From Bigelowiella natans CCMP2755 (lineage: Eukaryota; Cercozoa; Chlorarachniophyceae), in the NCBI GenBank assembly GCA_000320545.1, contig ADNK01001676.1:1-53370 (forward strand): a stretch of 53,370 bases of DNA, given 5' to 3'. Within the stretch, counting starts at the first letter, position 1, and each line of letters starts with the position of its first letter. The notes beneath the pieces are model-generated. The model worked only from the letters and a program-made list of their open reading frames with translations, was not told where the DNA came from and did no database searches. This document shows, piece after piece, positions 44,836 to 53,370 of this stretch. The translations under genes were made by a program, and so were the position numbers.

Positions 44836-46179
44836 GGCCTACCCAATCTGTGAGATAACTGGAATCTCCTCCCTTGAGCACCTGTAGCAATTACGCATGA
44901 TATAGCAAAAATGATCCCCGACACGAAATACATATCAATGTGAGTAATGAATAAAAGCAGCACCTCAGGTGGAAGATATATCGCCGTCCCTTCAATAGCA
45001 GCGCCACCTACAAAAATGGCGCGTTACAAATCACATCGCAAGAAAAACACAATTAGAAACAATTGTCCCATACGCTCTCCCCTTACTACCCTCCCCCGCC
45101 TCTAGAAGCCGTTATAAGACAAGAAAAATCATCCTATATGTGCTCTGTCCAATCGGCGATCAAGATAAGCAAGGTCAAAGACGACCTTTGCACTCGGATA
45201 TATGGCGGCAAGCGCCAAAATCGCTAAGTTTCGCATGGCCTGTAATTACATAGCTTAAGTACATAATATACATAATATTCGCGACACACACACACATACA
45301 CACACACACACACACACACATAATATAATGTATTGTCAGATTCACCTGATTCCATCATCAGCACGTTCTCCGGCTTTAAATCGCCGAATACATATCTGCA
45401 GGCGAAGACACGAAGATCAGATTTCGACCAGAAGAGTGCGTATAAAACATAATGTATATATAATATATGTATAGATTATACACATATTTATGTGTGTGTG
45501 TGTGTGTGTGTGCAATGGGTAGATATGGTTTGTTATCTGACTTGAAGGAATGGATATGCTCAACCGCTGAGAGAATCTCCGCCGCTGTAAACCTACCAGT
45601 TAAAACACGGCAAGAAGTGCCACCACCGCGCAACCGACCGCAAAAATCAGCATGGAAGAGGGAAGCGCTCTCCCAACTACTCGAAATTCATTGGAATTGG
45701 AGAGTGAAGATATCGAGTCTGACGGTGGTGTGCGTGCGGATGCGGCAGTATCTGGCAAAGGAAGAGTCTCTGCGAAATGAGAACTATTCGGACATCAATG
45801 CACACATAGATATAACATAGTATATTTACCGGGTGTTTTCAACGGCAATAGGCCCCAAACGCACAATAAGCGAGTGCAAATCACCGTTCTATATAAGGTC
45901 ACAGACAACGGCAGTGTTAGCAGTACCATCGAAGAATGCCCATCAACGCAATATATATAAACAATACCGTTTCGGATTTCACAAAATACGCGAACAACAA
46001 AAGATTCTTTCTTTGAAACCGCTACCTGTGCGTACTCCGACACGATGTGGAAATGCCGGCTACTCGCAAAGAAGCTAACGAATCCTTTCCAAGGCGTGTT
46101 CCAAGCAGGATTAGCATGAATAGCAGTCGCAATCAGCGAAGGGTGCCATGAGTGAGAGCATCATTCAAAGGACATTATG

Positions 46180-46214
<35 letters not shown>

Positions 46215-46534
46215 ATATCGTTGTGGAGGAGTTAGTAGCACAGCACGTGATCAGACCTATGATGTTGGGGTGAGAGAATCTTCTCATTACATTGACTTCC
46301 CGCCTCGCCACCTAGTGATGAATTGCGCCGTTCATTTAGACTTAAGCGCCATATGCGATGAATCGCCAGGCAAAGAGCCACCACCTTTTCATGCTCTTTC
46401 TTTATCTCCTTTACCGCATATGACCTCCACTGAGATCTACCCGTCCAAAACGACGGCCATGACAACAACAACAACAACAACGACAACGGGACAATCCAAG
46501 TGAATAGCACTCTGGTTGGAACCCACATATATCA

Positions 46535-46571
<37 letters not shown>

Positions 46572-46959
46572 ATATATGTATATATTATGTATATGCTGCA
46601 AGGAATAAAGTAGGCGCATAAGCTCTCCGCGCTTAGAAAGTACAGGGACATCTCGTCACTTCGCACATGCTTGCACAAACAACGCCACCTTGCCTTTCCT
46701 TTCAGGATTCTCTGGGCATGCCGCACAGTAGCAAACGACCCTAGATTTTTGGGAGAGCAAGAGAACGGCGACACCGCACTTAGTCCTCACGTGAAATAAT
46801 AGATAATGCTTGAATATGCTACTATTCGTTATTCTCTCCGCAATTCTGATACAGCCTGACCTTTTCCTAGATCTTTGCCAAATACAAGTTTGAAGAGGTT
46901 GAGGTCCTTTTCCTCTTTAGAAGAAGCAGCCTCATCGACAGCAGCTGGGTATTGTAATC

Positions 46960-46997
<38 letters not shown>

Positions 46998-47293
46998 ACC
47001 AGCCAAAAGAAATGAAACTATTAAAACAATATAGAATTCAAATATATAGAGCCGTATTTATATAAGCAGCTAATTTACCGTCATTGGTGGGTTTTTTAGT
47101 TATTTTGGAATCGTGACCCTCTTCCAGCTTCATATCTTTGTCGCGGCTATTATCGCCCTTGCTTTCACCTTTGTCATCCTCCATCTCTACCCCCTTTGCT
47201 CCGTTTCGAGCTTGATCTGGGCTAGTATTAACCCTAAGCACTAACTTCTGTACCTGCGGGTAGTAATGTGCATCAATGCTCGTAATGCTGTTG

Positions 47294-47331
<38 letters not shown>

Positions 47332-47448
47332 TATATTAGTATATCAATCTATATCTCACACTCACTCCTCGTTGTTCGCGACCGTTATCATCGTATCTGA
47401 CAGCAGTCATTATGCTCGGATGCTCGAAATACATTACCTTATCTGCAA

Positions 47449-47486
<38 letters not shown>

Positions 47487-47860
47487 TCATCCCCACTCTT
47501 CCTTGACGAGGCAGATTCGAGGCTGTTTTGCTGCCGCGACTGAGCGGCGGCCATTTCGAAAGCACGGACCGCCTCCGTTTTGAACGATTGCGCATCTAAT
47601 CGTATCAAAAACCTGCATTTGGCGGAAGGAAGATGCCAACGACAAAGAAAAGATGAGAGAATGATTACAAGCGAGAATACTAATGGAATTATTATTATTA
47701 ATACATATATATATATATATATATATATATTATGTGCTGTAGTTAGATGTTTTGGGTGGCTGCGCACGCAAGATAGCTCTTCAAACCTGATGACATTCTC
47801 CGTCATTTTGCGAACAGTCTCGTTCCAGTGATCTAGCCCCTCAACTACCAAAGGCCGAGT
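43205..47860 (-). CDS. PDK1-like AGC protein kinase, 19 exons recognised
   Basis: Exons: 47860-47787, 47612-47366, 47253-47079, 46944-46861, 46740-46689, 46424-46385, 46311-46257, 46084-46026, 45888-45830, 45592-45542, 45395-45346, 45239-45186, 45007-44964, 44881-44843, 44613-44551, 44038-43889, 43641-43583, 43409-43347, 43310-43205 (TAA). All phases agree; 507 residues are visible, with the N-terminus open. Kinase motifs: FGKDLGKGSFATV (Gly loop), YAVKEIKKEHEK (Lys), REVNVMRRFSHPNI (helix C), HIVSEYAQNGDLHSL, EILSAVEHIHSFKY, FGDLKPENVLM (catalytic loop), KLSDFGACR (DFG), EGTAIYLPPE, DWWGFGCVVFHMLSGGPP, LLLPKQSERLG and LKNHPFFKDVDFATLH. The pattern fits 3-phosphoinositide-dependent kinase 1, the activator of other AGC kinases. 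No PH domain follows the kinase domain. The catalytic loop has FGD instead of HRD. The about 160-residue N-terminal extension is unrecognised and includes a poly-Ser run from a GAT repeat. Confidence 0.88.
44614..44651. repeat. (AT)n microsatellite next to kinase exon
   Basis: AT run directly upstream of the acceptor (atatag) of exon 44613-44551. The tract itself forms the 3' splice site context. Confidence 0.9.
46164..46213. repeat. (CAT)n microsatellite in kinase intron
   Basis: Trinucleotide CAT run within the intron between exons 46311-46257 and 46084-46026. Confidence 0.9.
47449..47483 (-). repeat. (GAT)n tract coding poly-Ser in the kinase
   Basis: Read on the minus strand as TCA TCA, this gives a run of eleven serines inside exon 47612-47366. 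Length variation here would change the protein without a frameshift. Confidence 0.85.
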
Positions 47861-48999
47861 CTATAACCATGATAGTATTGATAGTAGTAGCAGTAGTAGT
47901 AGTAGTAATAAGGATATTGTCCAGTGTTTTGGAACAACAAAACGAAAAAAAAGACATGGTTGAACATCGCATCCAGTCTTCTCCCTCTTTCTCTCGTCCC
48001 GCGTCTCAAAACCATGCAAAAAACACAAAAACGTCATTCAGTAAAGACTCCGATGCAGCCTGGCCTCTAGCACACACACATACGTACCAAATACGATATA
48101 ACTCGATCTGGGTCGCTCTGCGGGTACAATCGAACAAACAAACACGTCCGGCAGCAATTGAGTTAAACGCGCGTGGAGGAGAGAACATCGCGCAAATTGC
48201 AGCTTGGGAGCGCGCGCAAACCCATCAAACTAAAGCTGTGCGGCGAGCAACCGATGTTAAGTTAACACACGCGACCGATGCTAGAATGCCCCGAGCGCCA
48301 TCAGAACGGAACAGCCTCAAGCCCGCCTCGGCGACCATACTAACCAACATTACCAACACATGCAGACAACACCGCTGGTAAGAGAGGTGAAAGGGAGAAG
48401 AACATCAACGACACTCGCATCCCACGAGAGAACTGCCTTCAGCTCTGCATGTGGTAAAGACGCGGAAAACCGTGCCACCGGAGACCGACCTGTTTTGGCA
48501 CGAGACGCACGCTGTCAAACGCGCGGCGACCATTCCTGCCTCAAGTTTCGTGAGTTTCAAGCCTATTTGATGAAAGAGCAAGAGGGGAGCGCACGCCATA
48601 TCGATGTGAATGCGCAAGGTAGCAATCGGTTCCGACGTGTTCCGCTGCCTCTCCCTGATCTACTTACTACCTCTCTGCTTTCCGAATTCTAAGAGAGATG
48701 TCAACTCCGTCAGTAGTAGAACCTTTGTTGTGAGGAGCACCGGGGGGCAGAGGGGGGGAAAGAGAGGGGGGGGAAGAGAGCGTGTTCATAATAGCCGGCA
48801 AAGACGTTACCTTTACCAACAGCGAGGTGCATTGTACACCGTAGGCGCTGCTACATATCATTTGCTTTTGAAAAAACAGAGAAAGGACCATACAAACGAC
48901 GCGGATGGCGACGAAAGTGCTTACACAGGGGTAAATGCGAGCAGGCAAATGGGAAAAGCCTCCTCAGAACCCCCCCAAACCAACAAGTACGGGGCCCAT
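47861..48999. other. Region between kinase exons and next exon chain, unresolved
   Basis: It must contain either the 5' end of the kinase gene or more of its exons. A short candidate minus exon (SAYGVQCTSLL, about 48859-48827, after gatatgtag and before gtaaag) is visible. The plus-strand frames here have no recognised motif. A (TAG)n tract is at 47880-47906 and G-rich homopolymers at about 48740-48775. Confidence 0.35.
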
Positions 49000-49016
49000 T
49001 TACTAAGCTCACCGAC

Positions 49017-50017
49017 CTCTTTCGGCGTATTTCCTGATGACCTCTTTGGCCAGGAGCTTAAGACTCCTCTTATGATCTTCCCTGTTTTGAGTACTTTTCA
49101 GAATTCAAACCGCGTGTTTCAGCAGCACATCTACCATTCCTCCTAACTTGCAACGCTACTACAAAAGCCGCGCACGAGCATCCCTTGCAGCCGCCCCTCG
49201 CTTGGTGTGTGTGTGTGTGTGTGTGCGTGTGTGCGTGTGTGTATATGCTTTATGTTAGTAGACACGTGGAAAGTTAAAACACTGAAGAGGGAGGGCGGCA
49301 GGAGGGATACGATATGACCGAATACGCCAGGTGCTTTCTCGATAAACGCTCTCAGCGCAGCAACCAATGGTTTGTGGATGACCTAGTCAAGCACACGCAA
49401 TGATCGGCTACAGGTAGAGGCATATCAACCGTGTTATATATGGAGCGGGGTGAATGATGATGCTGCAGGCCTCTGCGACGGCAATGGCGCAACCTGTAAG
49501 AGGGGCTTTAGATGACTTAGTTTGCCTGGAATCCCATGCAATGGGAGAACCTGAGCAGCGGTGTTCCAGCAACGTGTTAGTAGTAGTAGTTGTAGTAGTA
49601 GTAGAAGAAGAAGAAGAAGAAGAAGAAGAAGAAGAAGAAGAAGGGAGCCCACGTCCTTTACTTTTTGAGCGCTAACTTAGATATGTAAATTTTGGGATTA
49701 GTCCTGTGTGTGTGTGTGTGTATGCGTGTGCAGGTTAATACGCGGATGTGTGTTTGAGTCTCAGGATTATGATCGATTTTATACGCATTTTCCCGTTTAC
49801 TCTATCGATTAGCAGCTTCTGGTTTTGAGGTGATAGTGGAAGTTTAAAGCCCTGTGTATGCAATAACGACGAGTTGGCATTGTCATCATCATTTTATTCA
49901 CATTATTCAAGAGCCAATCCTTCGTTCAAAGGCTGAATGGTAGATCTACTTCGAGCGCACGATGCAGCGTACACGCATACGCTTTCGCACACAAACACAC
50001 TTGAAAAAGACACTTCA

Positions 50018-50056
<39 letters not shown>

Positions 50057-50097
50057 AATATAATATCTACGCATATAAAAAACGCCTAATGAGAGAG

Positions 50098-50139
<42 letters not shown>

Positions 50140-50372
50140 GGAGAAGGAATAAATACCCACCTTAATTATAGTGGTAGTAAGTGTCAATGCAACGTGAGCT
50201 GCCCGAGCCTTCTCTCGAGGCGACAGTCCTGATAAGCTAGTGGGGAGGGGGGGGGGGGAGAGAGGAATCATCATCGTTTCAGTAGTTCATATTTCATGTG
50301 TAACGCACTGTTATGTAACACATATGCTCGTATTCAGATTAACTCAGGTTAGCAAAGCTAATGGGTTTTAAT

Positions 50373-50419
<47 letters not shown>

Positions 50420-50578
50420 ACTTATAGCCCCTTTATATTATCTTCTTGGATTTACATGTTTGTAGCGAAGGATATCTTATTTGCATTCGTCAAAAGGCTT
50501 CCTAGATCGCCTGAATATCGATGATGAGCATGAATGGGTGAGGGGGAGGACAGACGATGCGGTCTGCTTCAAGGGCCG

Positions 50579-50624
<46 letters not shown>

Positions 50625-50954
50625 GTACACAAGCACGTACGGAGTCACACACATAAAAACGTGTAAATATCATCGCTGTTACTTCGAATGAGAGGCCGTA
50701 GGTTGGGAAGCAGCTGGTAGATGTCTTGCACTATTTTCTGGAGAAATACTCCTGCAAATATTAGCAACCATGTCAACGACAAAGCAATGGTAATTCGCAA
50801 TGGTTTCTGTTTATATTATATCACAATGAATGCTGGATAAACAAAACACCGAACCCTTCATCTTATCACGTTCTTTTTTATAAAAAGAAAAATAATGATG
50901 AGAACTTGAGTGAATGCAGGTGTGCGTGTGTGTGTGTGTGTCTGCATACATGAC

Positions 50955-51001
<47 letters not shown>

Positions 51002-51289
51002 GCCTTGTTTCTTACACAGTGCTTATGTTACTTTGACCTTCGCCAACTTTCCCAAAACGACCGAAGAAGAGGCCGAGCATGTTCTTTATACACATAATGT
51101 TCAAGCACAATGCATAAATTTGAAAAAAAATCTCCTCTGCACTTTAATTTTTAGCCCTGACACATCGCTCAGATTTAATTTCAGTAGATTTTACATATCT
51201 CTTTACAGTTGATGATGCATCATGCATAATTTCGCACCTCATCGTTGAAGACGTTCCTAAACACCGCCTCTGTGAATTCCTCGAATTTC
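49017..51289 (-). CDS. Unidentified helical (possibly alpha-solenoid) protein, exon chain
   Basis: Exons 51289-51238, 51083-51038, 50751-50683, 50510-50456, 50236-50161, 49550-49494 and 49382-49311 join with agreeing phases. A further exon, 49081-49017, is clear but needs a missing exon before it. Segments: FEEFTEAVFRNVFNDE, NMLGLFFGRFGKVGEG, VFLQKIVQDIYQLLPNLRPL, DLGSLLTNANKISFATN, LSPREKARAAHVALTLTTTI, LPLHGIPGKLSHLKPLLQ, VIHKPLVAALRAFIEKAPG and DHKRSLKLLAKEVIRKYAER. The density of amphipathic helices suggests a HEAT-like solenoid, perhaps a nucleolar or ribosome-biogenesis factor, but I cannot name the family. An acidic exon near 51475-51400 (DEEESEIMSCAYKVGCLL) and the gene at 51587-52247 may belong to the same protein. 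Confidence 0.55.
50100..50137. repeat. (GA)n microsatellite
   Basis: GA run in the intron downstream (minus strand) of exon 50236-50161. An (AT)n tract lies nearby at 50024-50054. Confidence 0.95.
50371..50416. repeat. (GA)n microsatellite
   Basis: Long GA run in the intron between exons 50510-50456 and 50236-50161. Confidence 0.95.
50585..50622. repeat. (CA)n microsatellite
   Basis: CA run in the intron between exons 50751-50683 and 50510-50456. Confidence 0.95.
50957..50999. repeat. (AT)n microsatellite
   Basis: AT run in the intron between exons 51083-51038 and 50751-50683; preceded by a (GT)n tract at about 50921-50942. Confidence 0.95.
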
Positions 51290-51586
51290 CTGCATTGCAG
51301 GGCAAACTAGCAACCGTATGAAGCAGCATATGCAAAAATATGATCATCGTTGTGTATGAGTATGAGATCAGAAGAAATGCTAAGTTTATCTGGAGAGAGA
51401 AGGCAGCCCACTTTGTACGCGCAGCTCATTATCTCCGACTCCTCCTCGTCGTTGCCAGCATCTTCGTCCCTTTTTTGGATGTATGCAAAAGGGCAAGAAT
51501 AGTGTATATGTAATCTTGTTTCTCCTTCTTTCTTCTGCTCTTTCTATATATTAGGTACAAGCGTCTATGTCAGTGAATCTCTACGT

Positions 51587-52247
51587 CTAGGCAGCGGAGA
51601 GACTGTCGTCGCTATTATTGCTGTCAATGATGTGTCCAACTCCCTCCCTTTCCTCCTCATCCTCCTCCTCCTCCTCCTCCTCCTCCTCCTCCTCCTTCTC
51701 GTCATCATCATCTTCCTCCTCCCTATTAGCCATGAGAGTACCTTGAAGTATCTTCGAACACGAGCATTTCCTTGATGAACACCTGCACAAACATCATTGA
51801 CAAGAAGGCGGGTCGTATCAATATATGACCAAACGACTGCTGGCACATGACATGGCGAACGTTATACTAAAGAAAACTTATCAAATGAAAGTAAAACCTC
51901 AAACCTTAAAGGCCTCCGTGAACGTTTCTGGGTATAGACTCATCACATCCCTGAATTCAATTCTCGCATATCACAACGGCGCAAGCGCTCCGACGATGTC
52001 GGAAGATAAAAATATTGGCTCAAAAGAACAAAGCCGACCTCACAACGCCCTTCGAAGCAAGTGCTTCACAGCTTTTCACCCTCTCCAAGAGCTTGTTGTC
52101 ATCTGAATAAAACACCATTCGTTGTCTTCCGACCCCAGATAAAACCGACCCCGCTCGCAATAACCCCTATACTTATAGCATCCTAAGAGTACCTCCTTGC
52201 CAACAGGTTTTGATGTCATCGAGGCAGCGCGCCTCTTCGGCATCCAT
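51587..52247 (-). CDS. Unidentified protein with poly-acidic tract
   Basis: Exons 52247(ATG; acceptor at 52249)-52193, 52102-52039, 51950-51905, 51782-51742 and 51722-51587 join in phase. If the last exon ends at TAG 51587-51589, the product is 113 residues. Segments: MDAEEARCLDDIKTCWQG, NKLLERVKSCEALASKG, VRDVMSLYPETFTEAFK, VFIKEMLVFEDTS, then an Asp/Glu run of about 25 residues encoded by a GAG repeat, ending HIIDSNNSDDSLSAA. The ATG is preceded by an acceptor, so it may be internal. The acidic exon may also splice onward into the exon chain at 49-51.3 kb. Acidic tracts of this kind occur in histone- or ribosome-interacting nuclear proteins. No family recognised. Confidence 0.55.
51649..51710 (-). 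repeat. (TCC)n tract coding poly-Glu
   Basis: CTC/TCC repeats read as GAG/GAA on the minus strand and give the Glu run of the preceding feature. Confidence 0.85.
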
Positions 52248-53009
52248 TCTGAGCAGTGGAGGGGGGGAGGGCGATGCTCCGGGTTTTGAGGTCTGCTTCC
52301 TGATCAACCGAAACTAGCAAAATAGGGTCTATTTTAATAATATATTGCACTTAATCGATGTCGCATTTATTAAAATAAACGGCGTTTGTTAATATATGGG
52401 CCGCTGCAAGGAGCGATAGATATTCCTCCGATAATCTTTCGCCTGGCACGATCATCTCGCAAAGTTGTCGGGGTGTAGATCTAACACGAGATCGTCGGCT
52501 GAGAAGGAGCACACAAATGTTACTAGAATTGACCCTTTTTTCCGCGCAAAAAGATTGTCGCATTTGTGGTTTCCCCTTTTAATATGATGAAATACGGAAC
52601 CCGTTGTGACTGAAAAAGAATATTCTCATAACTCGAGCTTTGGACTGCCATTCGACCCCCGACCCCTTCACTCAGCGTCCTCCCACCAACAGACTAGAGA
52701 AAACGCTTACAGTGGCGCGCATTTCGAAATAAACCGTAAGGCTATGAGGATTACTATCAGCGGGAGGGGGAAAGCTGAACGGGTGCAGAGGCTTACGAAG
52801 AAAGGTTCTCAGTCACCCTCCCATTTGTGCGTGGGGTGGAAGTCGAAAGGCTGTCAGTGGAGGAGGATGGGGTCAGTGGACGCGGTGTAAATGACTGTTT
52901 TTCATTTCCCCAACACCCATCAGATGGCGGGGACGAGCTTAAGGACGTTTTCTTTTACTCGTTTAAGGATATGAGGATGAAGCAGGATCATCAAGATTAC
53001 CCGCTTTGG

Positions 53010-53054
<45 letters not shown>

Positions 53055-53370
53055 GATGATTTTATGGTTTGGTGGGTACGTGCTATATAGGTTTGTCCTA
53101 ATCGGCGTATCTATCTGGAGTCGTACTCTCCTGTCGCACAGCAAGCGTAACAAAAAGACGAAGAAGAAGAAGAAGAAGAAGAAGACCATCATAATGACCC
53201 ACAAACCAATCCTGCTCCCCCACAATACTTACACGAGACCGCGAGAGTAGAGATAAAGATAGAGCGAGAGAGAGAGAGAAAAAACGCACACACGCGCGGT
53301 CACATTGTCAGACACGCATGGACACACGCAGACTGAGACCGACAATCTATTCCGGTGTTTATAATTTTCG
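52248..53370 (-). CDS. Scattered minus-strand exons at window edge, unidentified gene
   Basis: Three likely exons: 53003-52959 (VILMILLHPHILKR, before gtaaaa), one near 52725-52690 (LTVYFEMRAT before gtaagc) and 52498-52381 (LCEMIVPGERLSEEYLSLLA, between ttctcag and gtttat). They are hydrophobic and helical like the exon chain at 49-51 kb, but phases do not connect them to it or to the MDAEE start. (AT)n lies at 53012-53049, (AAG)n at 53158-53185 and (GA)n at about 53262-53278. The gene, if real, continues beyond the window. Confidence 0.35.

Noticed and set aside
47869-48381. 170-codon plus-strand ORF opposite the kinase 5' region
   Set aside because: Its start is coded by a (TAG)n-type repeat (run of Val), the rest is low-complexity, and the minus strand here is flanked by real exons.

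Overview
The window is nuclear DNA of an intron-rich eukaryote. It is dense in microsatellites ((AT)n, (CT)n, (CA)n, (TAC)n, (CAT)n). Its genes split into many short exons with clean GT-AG introns and matching phases. I rebuilt exons by eye from conserved protein motifs plus splice phase; no search was run. Two genes carry apparent plastid-targeting N-termini. One of them looks tripartite (signal peptide, basic transit segment, twin-arginine thylakoid signal), which points to an alga with a complex (secondary) plastid. A chlorarachniophyte-like genome would fit, but the lineage is not proven.

Layout. 0.4-0.7 kb (+): last exons of a 3-hydroxyisobutyrate dehydrogenase-like gene. 1.7-2.9 kb (+): sigma-type glutathione S-transferase. 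4.5-7.3 kb (-): 12-exon plastid-targeted SAM methyltransferase. 8.2-14.2 kb: AT-rich cassette 1 (zinc-finger-like protein, coiled-coil ORF, membrane protein, and a decayed copy of family B). 15.5-16.2 kb (-): unidentified gene. 19.8-25.4 kb (-): TRM1 tRNA (guanine26-N2)-dimethyltransferase in about 21 exons. 26.9-29.95 kb (+): complete eIF3 subunit i in 10 exons. 31.5-36.0 kb: cassette 2, an inverted, diverged counterpart of cassette 1. 37.3-38.4 kb (-): Lys/Ser-rich protein. 38.9-40.1 kb (+): DUF3783-type plastid protein. 43.2-47.9 kb (-): PDK1-like AGC kinase. 48.8-53.0 kb (-): exon chains of one or more unidentified helical/acidic proteins.

The housekeeping genes are unlinked in function: translation initiation, tRNA modification, kinase signalling, detoxification and plastid metabolism.

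The most unusual content is the pair of inverted cassettes. Each has a CxxC...HxxxC protein and a divergently oriented family-B gene at the two ends, with a coiled-coil ORF and a membrane protein between them. Both sit in gene-poor DNA rich in CTAG and TGCATGCA words. I recognise neither family. They could be a lineage-specific mobile or locally duplicated gene set.
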